A stretch of 64,000 bases of DNA, taken from assembly GCA_964454335.1 (NCBI GenBank), contig CAYVVT010000005.1, positions 196,349-260,348 on the forward strand, in the 5' to 3' direction. Position numbers and translations under genes: made by a program. Of this stretch, positions 27,368 to 36,018 are shown piece by piece. This DNA comes from CAYVVT01 sp964454335 (GTDB lineage: Bacteria > Fidelibacterota > UBA8477 > JABMPR01). Below the pieces are notes generated by a model, which saw nothing but the letters and a program-made list of their open reading frames with translations, did not search any database and was not told where the DNA came from. The stretch's first letter is position 1, and each line of letters opens with the position of its first letter.

Positions 27368-29321
27368 ATTCATCCTGATAATTCTGCTCTTAGGAGGCTC
27401 GAACCTCGTGGCGTTTGTGCACGCCTCAGGTGATTCCATCGTGGATGCCGATGGGAACGTGGTCCTGAAACGTGGTATGGGTCTGGGTGGTTGGCTTGTA
27501 CCAGAAGGGTATATGCTTCATGTTCCCGGGTTCGGATCCCCAACAGCCATCCGGGCGATGATTGTGGATCTTGTGGGGGAGAGCCTGGCAGATTCATTTT
27601 ACCAGGCATATCACGACAACTACGTTACGCGTGAGGATATCCTTCAGCTGGGCGCTTGGGGATTTGATCATATTCGCATGCCATTCCATTATAAAATGTT
27701 CTCGCCATATCGTGACGTCTGGGATGAATGGGGATTCCAGGTTACGGACAGTCTGCTGGCCTGGTGTGCGGAAGCCGGGATGCACCTGGTCCTGGATATG
27801 CATGCAGCACCGGGCGGACAGAATCATGGTCCCATCAGCGACAGTGATGGGACGGCCAGGTTATGGCTGGCAGACTCCAACAAGGCTCACGCCATCGCCA
27901 TCTGGGGCGAACTTGCCCGACGCTACGCCGACAACGTCTGGATCGGGGGCTATGACCTGCTGAATGAACCCGTATTACCCACCGGAGTGGGTACCGGTGC
28001 GCTGCGAGCCCTTTACATGAATATGACCCAGGCCATCCGGGCAGAGGATGACAACCATATTCTCTTCATAGAGGGCAACTGGTACGCTTCGGATTTTACC
28101 GGTCTTACGCCACCCTGGGAACTCAATATGTCCTACAGTTTTCACAAGTACTGGAGCGTGAACAACCAGGGTTCCATACAGTCTTATTTGAATATGCGCA
28201 ACAGCTATGATGTCCCCCTGTGGATGAGCGAATCGGGTGAGAACTCCAATCCCTGGTTCCATGATTGTGTCCAGTTGCTGGAGGGGAACGATATCGGCTG
28301 GTGCTGGTGGACGCATAAGAAATATGAAACGATCACAAGTCCATATTCAGCAGCTCTGCCCTCTCAGTTCGATCAGCTTGTGGATTACTGGAACGGTAGT
28401 GCTCCCAGACCTGACACTGCCTTTGCTTTCAGCGTGATCATGGAAATGGCAGAGAACCTCAGGACAGAGAACTGTACCTACCGGCCCGGTGTCATTCCAT
28501 CCCTCTTCCATCCTCAGTTTCCCACCAGTCACTGGCCTGTAAAGGAGCTCCAGATCCCGGGCGAGATCTGGACGGCTGACTATGATATCGGTGATCAAGG
28601 TATCGCCTATTCTGACGCTGATTGGGAGCATGACGATTACAATGATTACCATCCCTGGAATACCGGCTATGCCTACCGGAATGATGGGGTGGACCTGGAG
28701 ATGGATGATGCAGGCGTTCCTAGTGTCGGTTGGATAAACGATGGCGAGTGGCTCAAGTATACTGTCAATGTGACCTTGAACGGTTTCTATGACTTGAGCC
28801 TTGAAATAGCCAGCCCTGATGGTAACGGTAATATTCGGATCTACCTGGATGCCGAATTGGTGGCGACCCTGAGTTCTCTTCCCAATACCGGCAGCTGGTA
28901 CGAGTGGGATACCGTTGAATTGGAGGATATTGAGATCCTTGCCGGTACCTATGTCCTGACAGTGGAGATTGTTCAGGCGGGGTTCAACATGCGCATCATG
29001 AATTTTGACCTGGATTCCTCTCTGACCGAGATAAAGTATCCCAATACGTTCCAGCTGGGACAGAACCGACCCAATCCATTCAATTCTGGAACACAGATCC
29101 CCATCACTGTTCAGAACAGTCATGGTCTGCAGCTTGAGATCTTCGACATTCGCGGACACCGGGTGGACAACAGACGTATCCCAGACGGTAGCCAGGGGGA
29201 ACTCATGATCAACTGGGATGGCCATGCATTAGACGGTCGTATCCTTCCTACGGGGCTCTATATCTACCGTGTTCTCTCAGATACAGACATTCAGGTCCAG
29301 AGGATGGCCCTGATCCGATAA
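27351..29321 (+). CDS. GH5 glycoside hydrolase with CBM6-like and T9SS domains
   Basis: GTG start with a signal peptide (FILIILLLGGSNLVAFVHA). The GH5 barrel shows RGMGLGGWLVPEG, the acid/base motif YDLLNEP (Glu206) and the nucleophile in LWMSESGEN (Glu294). A CBM6-like module follows near residues 400-560 (DLEMDDAGVPSVGWINDGEWLKYTVNV), then a sorting domain (NRPNPFNSGTQIPI). The family includes endo- and exo-glucanases; the operon suggests beta-1,3- or beta-1,6-linked glucan, perhaps laminarin side chains. Close relative of the next gene in the catalytic part. The subfamily cannot be assigned by eye. Confidence 0.86.
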   Translation: MIHLAKFILIILLLGGSNLVAFVHASGDSIVDADGNVVLKRGMGLGGWLVPEGYMLHVPGFGSPTAIRAMIVDLVGESLADSFYQAYHDNYVTREDILQLGAWGFDHIRMPFHYKMFSPYRDVWDEWGFQVTDSLLAWCAEAGMHLVLDMHAAPGGQNHGPISDSDGTARLWLADSNKAHAIAIWGELARRYADNVWIGGYDLLNEPVLPTGVGTGALRALYMNMTQAIRAEDDNHILFIEGNWYASDFTGLTPPWELNMSYSFHKYWSVNNQGSIQSYLNMRNSYDVPLWMSESGENSNPWFHDCVQLLEGNDIGWCWWTHKKYETITSPYSAALPSQFDQLVDYWNGSAPRPDTAFAFSVIMEMAENLRTENCTYRPGVIPSLFHPQFPTSHWPVKELQIPGEIWTADYDIGDQGIAYSDADWEHDDYNDYHPWNTGYAYRNDGVDLEMDDAGVPSVGWINDGEWLKYTVNVTLNGFYDLSLEIASPDGNGNIRIYLDAELVATLSSLPNTGSWYEWDTVELEDIEILAGTYVLTVEIVQAGFNMRIMNFDLDSSLTEIKYPNTFQLGQNRPNPFNSGTQIPITVQNSHGLQLEIFDIRGHRVDNRRIPDGSQGELMINWDGHALDGRILPTGLYIYRVLSDTDIQVQRMALIR

Positions 29322-29354
29322 CTCGAAGCATTTCGTAGCTCTAGGAAGACTCGT

Positions 29355-31442
29355 ATGTTTATCCGGAAGTTCGGCCACATTCTGCTCACCCTCCTGATGC
29401 TGCTGAGCGTCACCTATGGATATTACACCACGAATGGCCAGAATATTGTCGATCGAAATACTGGTGAGGCGGTTCAGTTGCGCGGGATCGGAATCGGCGG
29501 CTGGCTGCTACCTGAGGGCTATATGTGGGGGATCCGTACCCTTGATCGTCCCCGGCAATTCGAACAGGCCATCATCGATCTGATCGGTGAGCGCGGTGCA
29601 GCCAGGTTCTGGGATCTCTATTATTCCAATTTCATCACCAGGGAGGATGTCGAGGTCATGAGATCTTGGGGAGTGAACACCCTTCGCGTCCCCTTGAATG
29701 CCAATATGCTCATGCCCCTGGTGGAGCAACCTCAGGAAGCGCCCTTCAGGTTTAGCGAGGATAAGTTCCTCTACCTTGACGCATTTGTTGACTGGTGCGA
29801 GGAATTGGAGATGGGCATCATCTGGGACATGCATGGAGCACCCGGTGCCCAGAGTGCTGAGAACATCGCTGATAGTGACGGGGAAGCCCGTCTCTGGACC
29901 GAGAAGGATATCTATTGGCCCAGGACCATCGCTCTCTGGGAGAAGATCGTGATACGCTATGTAGATTATGAGTGTATTGTCGGTTATGACCTGTTGAACG
30001 AACCACTCCTGGGCCGTTACGAAGGCGTGGATCCCGTTTGGCTTAGAGAGTTGTATGTGCTACTCACCGATATGATCCGGGAGACGGATGAGAATGGGAT
30101 CATATTCGTAGAAGGAGATGACTGGGCCCAGGATTTCTCCATGCTGGAACCCCTGGATTGGGATCCACACCTGGTGATCGCCTTTCATTCATATCCGCCA
30201 ACGCATACCCATGAGGGCCTGCATCGCTGGGATGCACTGCGGCGGAAATACAATATACCGCTCTGGCACGGTGAAACCGGTGAGCAGAATCCGCCATGGG
30301 AGCTTTACCAAAGATCGACCCGACTCCTGGCAGAGCAGAACGTCAGCTGGAACTGGTGGACACACAAGAAATTCGATCTGCAACGCCAACCCTGGAGCAT
30401 TCCCCGTACAGAGGGTTTTGAGCTGATCCTCGATTACTGGAAGGGACAGGGAGAAAGACCTTCAAGGAGGGAGGCCAGACGCTGGCTCTTCGAGCAGGCC
30501 CGCAGGACCAACCTGGCTTACTGTGACTTCCTTCCGGGAATGGTAAGTTCTCTTCACCCGCTTGATCCCAGCGAATATGCGGAGTCCCTCGGACCGCAAA
30601 CCCCGGTAATATTATCGCCACCTTCTGATCTAATACTTGAGATCGGCTATGCAGCTTTCCTCGAGGTCCAGGCGAAGGGATTCCCCTTGAGCTTTCAATG
30701 GTTTCGGAACGATACCCTTCTTAGGGGTGCTGTAGGTCCACGTCTGGCCGTACACCAATTGGATGCTGGTCAGCAAACAGGCAGGTTTCAGGTGTACCTC
30801 AGCAATGAGCACGGAGAAGTAATCAGCGATGAGGCCACGGTGAGCGTTAGACCGTTCTCAGGACCCGGCATGCCGGAATTCATTGATGAACCGATCATCG
30901 ATGGCAAGATGGATTCTCTTTGGAGACAGGCAGTGAGGATCCGTTTGGAGCACCTCCTCATTGAGAATGTCTCATCACCACTCGATCTCGCCGCCAGGGC
31001 GGCCATGGGTTGGACTGAGGATCACCTTTACATCCTCGTGAATGTTTCCGATGACCAGTTGTCTACCCGGAATACCACCGATTACTTGAAAGATGGGATC
31101 GAGATATACCTTGATGGTGACAACAGTAAATCTGCCTATTACGGTGAAGATGAGAGCCAACTGAGGTTTGTCTGGGATTCGGACAGTGTCATTACCGATA
31201 TCGGTCACCGCATTCAGGGGATCATGGCGGCCCGGAAGGAAACTGGTCAGGGATATCAAATGGAAGTGGCGATCCCCTGGGATTCTGTCAATGCAACTGG
31301 ACGGCCACCTGAGTTCTTGGGATTTGATATTCATGTGAACGACAGTGACGGTCATACACGGGATGCAAAACTGGCCTGGTTTGCCACCCGTGACAATTCC
31401 TACCAGAGTCCCTCGGTGTTTGGGACGTTCAGACTGGAGTAA
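29355..31442 (+). CDS. GH5 glycoside hydrolase with Ig-like and CBM9-like domains
   Basis: The 695-residue protein has a signal peptide (to about VTYG) and a GH5 barrel with RGIGIGGWLLPEG, acid/base YDLLNEP (Glu216) and nucleophile LWHGETGE (Glu307). An Ig-like domain follows (about 415-500, PPSDLILEIGYAAFLEVQA, QWFRND), then a C-terminal CBM9-like domain (IDGKMDSLW, DGIEIYLDGDNS, MEVAIPWDSV). Unlike its neighbour it has no sorting domain, so it may stay periplasmic or be held by its CBM. It is the last gene of the glucan locus on this strand. I see no clear terminator after it. Confidence 0.85.
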   Translation: MFIRKFGHILLTLLMLLSVTYGYYTTNGQNIVDRNTGEAVQLRGIGIGGWLLPEGYMWGIRTLDRPRQFEQAIIDLIGERGAARFWDLYYSNFITREDVEVMRSWGVNTLRVPLNANMLMPLVEQPQEAPFRFSEDKFLYLDAFVDWCEELEMGIIWDMHGAPGAQSAENIADSDGEARLWTEKDIYWPRTIALWEKIVIRYVDYECIVGYDLLNEPLLGRYEGVDPVWLRELYVLLTDMIRETDENGIIFVEGDDWAQDFSMLEPLDWDPHLVIAFHSYPPTHTHEGLHRWDALRRKYNIPLWHGETGEQNPPWELYQRSTRLLAEQNVSWNWWTHKKFDLQRQPWSIPRTEGFELILDYWKGQGERPSRREARRWLFEQARRTNLAYCDFLPGMVSSLHPLDPSEYAESLGPQTPVILSPPSDLILEIGYAAFLEVQAKGFPLSFQWFRNDTLLRGAVGPRLAVHQLDAGQQTGRFQVYLSNEHGEVISDEATVSVRPFSGPGMPEFIDEPIIDGKMDSLWRQAVRIRLEHLLIENVSSPLDLAARAAMGWTEDHLYILVNVSDDQLSTRNTTDYLKDGIEIYLDGDNSKSAYYGEDESQLRFVWDSDSVITDIGHRIQGIMAARKETGQGYQMEVAIPWDSVNATGRPPEFLGFDIHVNDSDGHTRDAKLAWFATRDNSYQSPSVFGTFRLE

Positions 31443-31631
31443 TCCAGTTACAGTGAGATCTCTGATAATGAGATAAGCAACTGACCGTTCGCCTGGACTT
31501 GGATTTTGGCTCCCTGCAGAACCCGAGTCAGTATCCCTGATTATAAAATTGAGCAAAAATCGAGAAACCTCGTCTTTGATGCTTCAGTGATTCTGGATGA
31601 ACATTATATTTATCCACTAGGAGTGAATAGT

Positions 31632-31946
31632 ATGAAGATCGAATCTCTGGTGAATCTCCCCGTCGGAGTGGCCATACGCTGGGATGACACCAGCGAAAGT
31701 CTGATCCCGTTTCAGAAACTCAGAGACGCCTGTCCCTGTGCGAACTGCAGTGGCGAAACAGATCTGTTCGGCCGGAAGGTGGGTGGGGTGATCTCATTGA
31801 AACCGGCTCAGAGTTACGAACTCTCATCCTACCGCATGGTGGGACATTATGCGGTGCAATTCATTTGGGGTGACAACCATGATGCCGGTATCTACAGCTA
31901 TGAATTACTGAAGGAGCTTGGCGAGGGTGAAGGTGGAAAGGGATAA
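31632..31946 (+). CDS. DUF971 / gamma-butyrobetaine hydroxylase N-terminal-like protein
   Basis: ATG 31632 has AGGAG (31619-31623) eight bases upstream; longer reading to 31506 has no ribosome site. The 104-residue protein shows the family pattern AIRWDDTSESLIPFQKLRDACPCANC and ends with VQFIWGDNHDAGIYSYELL. The paired cysteines (CPCANC) are typical and may bind metal. The family occurs alone in many bacteria, often near iron-sulfur or quinone genes; its role is unknown. Likely the first gene of a short run with the next three. Confidence 0.82.
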   Translation: MKIESLVNLPVGVAIRWDDTSESLIPFQKLRDACPCANCSGETDLFGRKVGGVISLKPAQSYELSSYRMVGHYAVQFIWGDNHDAGIYSYELLKELGEGEGGKG

Positions 31947-31950
31947 AACC

Positions 31951-32178
31951 ATGCTGGCGAAGGTCCTGCAGGCTCTGATCCTGGTGGTACTCGTGAACCT
32001 GGTGGCCATCTCAGGCTATTATACGGTGGATGCGATGATGAATGATACGGATGTACCCCTGTTCCTGCGGCTGACCTTCATCGGTGGATTGGTGATCTTC
32101 ATTTTCGGACTGGCGTTTGTCACATGGGAGCGCATTCGAGCCAGACGGCAAGAGACATTTCGGAGGGTAAAATGGTGA
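31951..32178 (+). CDS. small two-segment membrane protein
   Basis: I chose ATG 31951 after GAAAGGG; a TTG at 31918 is possible. The 75-residue product has two hydrophobic segments (ALILVVLVNLVAISGYY and FIGGLVIFIFGLAFVTW) and a basic tail (RIRARRQETFRRVKW). It overlaps the following YbjQ-like gene by 7 bases, which suggests coupled translation. I do not recognise a family. Confidence 0.6.
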   Translation: MLAKVLQALILVVLVNLVAISGYYTVDAMMNDTDVPLFLRLTFIGGLVIFIFGLAFVTWERIRARRQETFRRVKW

Positions 32179-32495
32179 AGTGGGTGACGACTGAGACGGT
32201 GGCTGGATACGACATTGTTGAACATCTCGAAGTGGTATCAGGGTCAACGATCCGGGCCAGGCATGTCGGCAAGGATATCCTGGCCATGCTGCGGATGCTG
32301 GTTGGTGGAGAGCTGCCGGAATATACAGAGATGATGGCTGATTCCCGGGAACAGTCCATACAGCGCATGCTGGAAAGGGCAGAATCGCTTGGCGCAAATG
32401 CGGTGGTAAACGTCCGTTTCAATACGGCGATGATCATGCAGGCCACGGCCGAGATCATGGCCTACGGCACCGCCGTGAAGCTGCAGCGCAGATAA
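32172..32495 (+). CDS. YbjQ/UPF0145-family protein
   Basis: ATG 32172 with GGAGG (32162-32166) five bases upstream gives a 107-residue protein. The family pattern is clear: TTETVAGYDIVEHLEVVSG, RHVGKDILAMLRMLVGGELPEYTEMM, and AESLGANAVVNVRFNTA. This fold forms pentamers and is often called a heavy-metal-binding domain, but its function is not known. The start lies inside the end of the preceding membrane-protein gene. Confidence 0.85.
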   Translation: MVKWVTTETVAGYDIVEHLEVVSGSTIRARHVGKDILAMLRMLVGGELPEYTEMMADSREQSIQRMLERAESLGANAVVNVRFNTAMIMQATAEIMAYGTAVKLQRR

Positions 32496-32500
32496 TTCCC

Positions 32501-33118
32501 ATGAAATACGAGATCGTCGACGGCCTCACCCCGGATATGGTGACGGAAGCCCGGCTGGCCAAGATGCGCCGGGTCCTGGGAAACCGGCAGTCCGATCTCA
32601 CCCTGGTATGTGAGAACATCCACGATCCACACAATATCAGCGCCATTCTGAGGTCCTGCGATGCGGTGGGCATGGAAGCAGTCCACCTGCTATATAATGT
32701 TGAAAAATTTCCCAGGTTGCATCAGAAGACCTCAGGATCTGGCAGGAAATGGGTGGATCAGGTCAAACATCAGGATCCTGTGGAGATGGCAGCCCAGTTG
32801 AAGGATCGTGGATTCAGGTTGTACGCAACCCACCTGGAGGTGGATGCCATCTCAATCCACAACGTCGATTGGACGAAGCCTTCGGCAATTCTGATGGGCA
32901 ATGAGCACCGTGGGGTATCGGCAGAACTGCTGGCTGTGGCGGATGTCAATGTGTCCATCCCCATGTTTGGTATGATCCAGAGTCTGAATGTCTCCGTGGC
33001 CGCTGCGGTGATCCTGTTCGAGGCCTGTCGTCAAAGACTGAAAGCTGGTTTTTACCCCAACCTGGACCGTGATGAGGACTGGTATGACCGGAAGATCAGG
33101 GATTGGATCAATCGTTGA
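32501..33118 (+). CDS. trmH: SpoU-class RNA 2'-O-methyltransferase, TrmH-like
   Basis: The 205-residue protein has the three SPOUT motifs: ENIHDPHNISAILRSCDAVG, ILMGNEHRGVS, and IPMFGMIQSLNVSVAAAVILF. This order and length fit TrmH, which methylates the ribose of G18 in tRNA using S-adenosylmethionine. The start is 6 bases after the YbjQ-like gene with no clear ribosome site, so translation is probably coupled. A related rRNA methyltransferase is possible. Confidence 0.85.
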   Translation: MKYEIVDGLTPDMVTEARLAKMRRVLGNRQSDLTLVCENIHDPHNISAILRSCDAVGMEAVHLLYNVEKFPRLHQKTSGSGRKWVDQVKHQDPVEMAAQLKDRGFRLYATHLEVDAISIHNVDWTKPSAILMGNEHRGVSAELLAVADVNVSIPMFGMIQSLNVSVAAAVILFEACRQRLKAGFYPNLDRDEDWYDRKIRDWINR

Positions 33119-33120
33119 TC

Positions 33121-33148
33121 GTGATTTGCGGTTCGTGATTCGCGGTTC
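33121..33148. repeat. two-copy 14-bp tandem repeat
   Basis: GTGATTTGCGGTTC (33121-33134) is followed directly by GTGATTCGCGGTTC (33135-33148), one mismatch. It sits right after the trmH stop. No function is evident. Confidence 0.6.
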
Positions 33149-33290
33149 GCGGATCATAAATCTGATTCCAACGACCATTGCTGATTTATTTCCCTGGTGA
33201 AAACCGTTGAAACGGTTCCGGGGATATCCCGTCGGGGGTGACAATTCCCTAAAGAATTCCAAACAACAACCAATAATCCATGGGAATATC

Positions 33291-33318
33291 TTGGCATTGA
33301 AATTGCCAAATCTATATT
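33291..33318 (+). promoter_or_regulatory. sigma-70-type promoter with overlapping inverted repeat, lysine operon
   Basis: TTGGCA (33291-33296), a 16-base spacer and TATATT (33313-33318) form a good -35/-10 pair. The -35 is also the left arm of TTGGCA-N7-TGCCAA (33291-33309), an operator-like inverted repeat. A small hairpin GGGTC/GACCC (33336-33352) with a T-run lies in the leader before the ATG at 33370. Confidence 0.5.
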
Positions 33319-33369
33319 TGATGCACTTGTCAACCGGGTCACTCTCCGACCCGTATTTTTAGGAGTCCT

Positions 33370-34662
33370 ATGACCAGATCCATCGGCATTATGGGAGAGC
33401 ATAAAGCGGGGGAACACCGCATACCTCTGACACCCGGCCAACTCCAGAATCTTCAAGACCAGAATCCAGATCTCAAATTCACCGTTCAGCCTTCAGATCA
33501 GCGTGTTTTCCAAGCTGCTGAGTTCGCAAAGGCCGGTATCGCCATGGATATGGACCTGTCAAAATGTCCATTGGTTTTGGCGGTGAAGGAGATCGATGTT
33601 ACCGACATCCATCGTGACAGGGCCTACCTCTTCTTCTCGCATACGATCAAGGGCCAGGATTACAACATGGACATGCTCCAACATATTCTGGACGTTAAAG
33701 CAACTCTCCTGGATTATGAACTGATCAAGAATGAAAAAGACCAGAGACTGGTGTTCTTCGGTCGGCACGCCGGCCTGGCTGGCATGATCGACACTCTGTG
33801 GTCCTATGGTCAGAGAACGGCAGCTCAGGGTGCAGAAAGCCCCTTCATGGAGATCAAGCAGGCGCTGGACTATGCGGATCTCGAAGATGCCAGGTCAAGT
33901 ATTGCTTCGGTGGGTGAGAAACTTTCTGACTATCTCCGGGAACGTGAAGCCCTGGTCATCGGGGTAACAGGATACGGCAACGTCTCAAAAGGGGCTCAGG
34001 AGATCATCGATCTGCTGCCCGTTACGGAGATCAGTCCTGAAGCGTTGTTGGCCGACGGTATCGGTGCCTATCGCGGGCAGATCCTGAAAGTGGTCTTCCA
34101 TGAAGAACACATGGTTCGCCCCAGGGATGCCGGTAAGAGCTTTGATCTGCAGGAATACTACGACCATCCTGAGCACTACACCGCCGATTTTGAGAAATAT
34201 CTGCCACTGCTGAGCATGCTGGTCAACTGCATCTATTGGGACACGATGTATCCCCGTCTGTTGACGAAGGAGTACACACGGCAGATGTCCGGATCAGATG
34301 TGCGTCTCAAAGTCGTCGGGGATATAACCTGCGATATCGAAGGCGCCGTCGAGTGCAACCTGGAAGCGACCCATAGTGACAACCCGGTCTATGTCTATCA
34401 TCCTGAAAGTGATAGCCGTACCATGGGTTTCGAAGGCAAGGGACTGCTGGTCCTGGCGGTTGACAATCTTCCCACGGAACTACCCCGTGAGGCATCTGAT
34501 GATTTCGGCAGGGCATTGACCCCATTGATCCCGGCTCTGGCTAGATGCGATTTTACAAAATCTCTGAATGAGCTCGACCTGCCAGATGAACTGAAGAATG
34601 CTATCATTGCGCACCAAGGCGAGCTCGCACCTGAATTCGAATACCTCAATCAATATCTCTAG
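33370..34662 (+). CDS. lysine-ketoglutarate reductase-like (saccharopine-forming) dehydrogenase
   Basis: The 430-residue protein resembles the alanine-dehydrogenase/LKR fold: N-terminal GEHKAGEHRIPLTPGQ, AVKEIDVTDI, FFSHTIKGQDYNM, FFGRHAGLAGMIDTLW and a nucleotide-binding VIGVTGYGNVSKGAQEI. It matches the LKR half of the eukaryotic LKR/SDH fusion. LKR condenses lysine and 2-oxoglutarate to saccharopine with NAD(P)H. The next gene is the matching saccharopine dehydrogenase, then an ALDH7-type enzyme, completing the route to aminoadipate. AGGAG precedes the ATG, and a promoter lies at 33291. Confidence 0.88.
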   Translation: MTRSIGIMGEHKAGEHRIPLTPGQLQNLQDQNPDLKFTVQPSDQRVFQAAEFAKAGIAMDMDLSKCPLVLAVKEIDVTDIHRDRAYLFFSHTIKGQDYNMDMLQHILDVKATLLDYELIKNEKDQRLVFFGRHAGLAGMIDTLWSYGQRTAAQGAESPFMEIKQALDYADLEDARSSIASVGEKLSDYLREREALVIGVTGYGNVSKGAQEIIDLLPVTEISPEALLADGIGAYRGQILKVVFHEEHMVRPRDAGKSFDLQEYYDHPEHYTADFEKYLPLLSMLVNCIYWDTMYPRLLTKEYTRQMSGSDVRLKVVGDITCDIEGAVECNLEATHSDNPVYVYHPESDSRTMGFEGKGLLVLAVDNLPTELPREASDDFGRALTPLIPALARCDFTKSLNELDLPDELKNAIIAHQGELAPEFEYLNQYL

Positions 34663-34672
34663 GTGAATACTC

Positions 34673-35995
34673 ATGACACAACGTGCTCTGATCCTCGGTG
34701 CTGGACTTGTCTCCCAGCCCATCATTGATTACCTCCTGGAAAAAACCGACTTCCTGCTTACCGTGGCAGATATCCGCGAGGAGCAGGCCAGACACGCCCT
34801 GAAGGATAATCCCCGCGGGATCGCAGAATCTCTGGACGTCTCTGACGAGGATGCACTCACCGACCTTGTCAAACAGGCCGACATCGTTGTGTCACTTCTA
34901 CCGGTACCCTTCCATCCCACGGTAGCGCGCGCCTGTATCAGGACCGGACGGTCCATGATCAATGCATCCTACGTTACCGAGGAGATCCGGGCCTTGGATG
35001 ATCAGGCCAGTGAAGCTGATGTTCTGCTGCTTTGTGAATTGGGTCTGGATCCGGGTATCGACCACATGTCCGCCATGCAGATCATCCAGGATATTCGGGA
35101 TCGCGGTGGCAAGATCATGTCCTTCCAGTCTGTATGCGGGGGACTTCCAGCACCAGAAGCGAACGATAATCCTTTTGGCTACAAATTTTCCTGGAGTCCC
35201 CTGGGTGTACTGATGGCCGGTACCTCTTCTGCCCAATATCTTGCCGATGGTGAATTGGTCCAGCTGGAAGAACGAGAACTGTTTCCCAGTGCCTGGCCCA
35301 TCGAAATAGATGGAATGGAGCTTGAAGCGTACCCCAACAGGGATTCCATGTCCTATCAGAAGATCTATGGGATGCAGAATGTACGTAAACTCCTGAGAGG
35401 AACCCTGAGGAACCGGGGCTGGAGCCCTTTGCTCCAGTCAATGAAGGATCTCAATCTTCTCAATATGGATGATCTGGGTCTGCAAGATCCGTTTTCCTTC
35501 GCCGAGATGGTGAGAAAGCTCAACGGTTTCGAAGGTGAGAACCTACAGGCCGAAACTGCCCGGCACCTGGGAATACCGCCTGATCACGAGATCATGCAGG
35601 CTTTCGAGTGGTTGGGTGTCTTTGATAAGGTAGGCAAGAAATGGGATTGCGATACCGCGCTGAAATGTACAGCTGAACTCATGAACAGTAAAATGGCCTA
35701 TGCCGAAGGTGAACGGGACATGATCGTGTTGAATCACGAGTTCATCGGTGAATTCCCCGATCATCGTGAGATCATCACCTCCACATTGGTGGATTATGGA
35801 ACTGAGGCGGGAAGTAGTATGGCCCGCACGGTATCCCTGCCCATTGCAATCGCTGTGCGTCTGTTCCTGGAGGGTCGGATCGAAGCCCGCGGCGTGCGGA
35901 TCCCAGTGATTCCCGAGATCTATGAACCTATTCTGGCAGAACTCGCTGAAATGGGGATTTCCTTTAAAGAGACAAAAGAAATTGAAGCCTTGTAA
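34673..35995 (+). CDS. saccharopine dehydrogenase (glutamate-forming type)
   Basis: The 440-residue protein has an N-terminal Rossmann motif (ALILGAGLVSQPIIDYLL) and the family signatures ADIVVSLLPVPFHPTVA, MINASYVTEEI, CELGLDPGIDHMSA and SFQSVCGGLPAPEANDNPFGYKFSWSP. It fits the LYS9/SDH type that splits saccharopine to glutamate and aminoadipate semialdehyde. It starts 10 bases after the LKR-like gene with AGGTGA upstream, clearly the same operon. Direction (degradation) is inferred from the ALDH7 gene that follows. Confidence 0.9.
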   Translation: MTQRALILGAGLVSQPIIDYLLEKTDFLLTVADIREEQARHALKDNPRGIAESLDVSDEDALTDLVKQADIVVSLLPVPFHPTVARACIRTGRSMINASYVTEEIRALDDQASEADVLLLCELGLDPGIDHMSAMQIIQDIRDRGGKIMSFQSVCGGLPAPEANDNPFGYKFSWSPLGVLMAGTSSAQYLADGELVQLEERELFPSAWPIEIDGMELEAYPNRDSMSYQKIYGMQNVRKLLRGTLRNRGWSPLLQSMKDLNLLNMDDLGLQDPFSFAEMVRKLNGFEGENLQAETARHLGIPPDHEIMQAFEWLGVFDKVGKKWDCDTALKCTAELMNSKMAYAEGERDMIVLNHEFIGEFPDHREIITSTLVDYGTEAGSSMARTVSLPIAIAVRLFLEGRIEARGVRIPVIPEIYEPILAELAEMGISFKETKEIEAL

Positions 35996-36018
35996 CCAAT
36001 CGATGAGGTAACAGAAAT

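Noticed and set aside
28347..29225. Long open frame (292 codons) on the minus strand inside the GH5 gene
   Set aside because: Fully antisense to a well-supported GH5/CBM6 coding region, with no ribosome site and no recognisable protein pattern.
33336..33352. GGGTC/GACCC hairpin before the lysine operon as lysine riboswitch or attenuator
   Set aside because: Only a 5-bp stem; the leader of about 45 bases is far too short for a lysine riboswitch.
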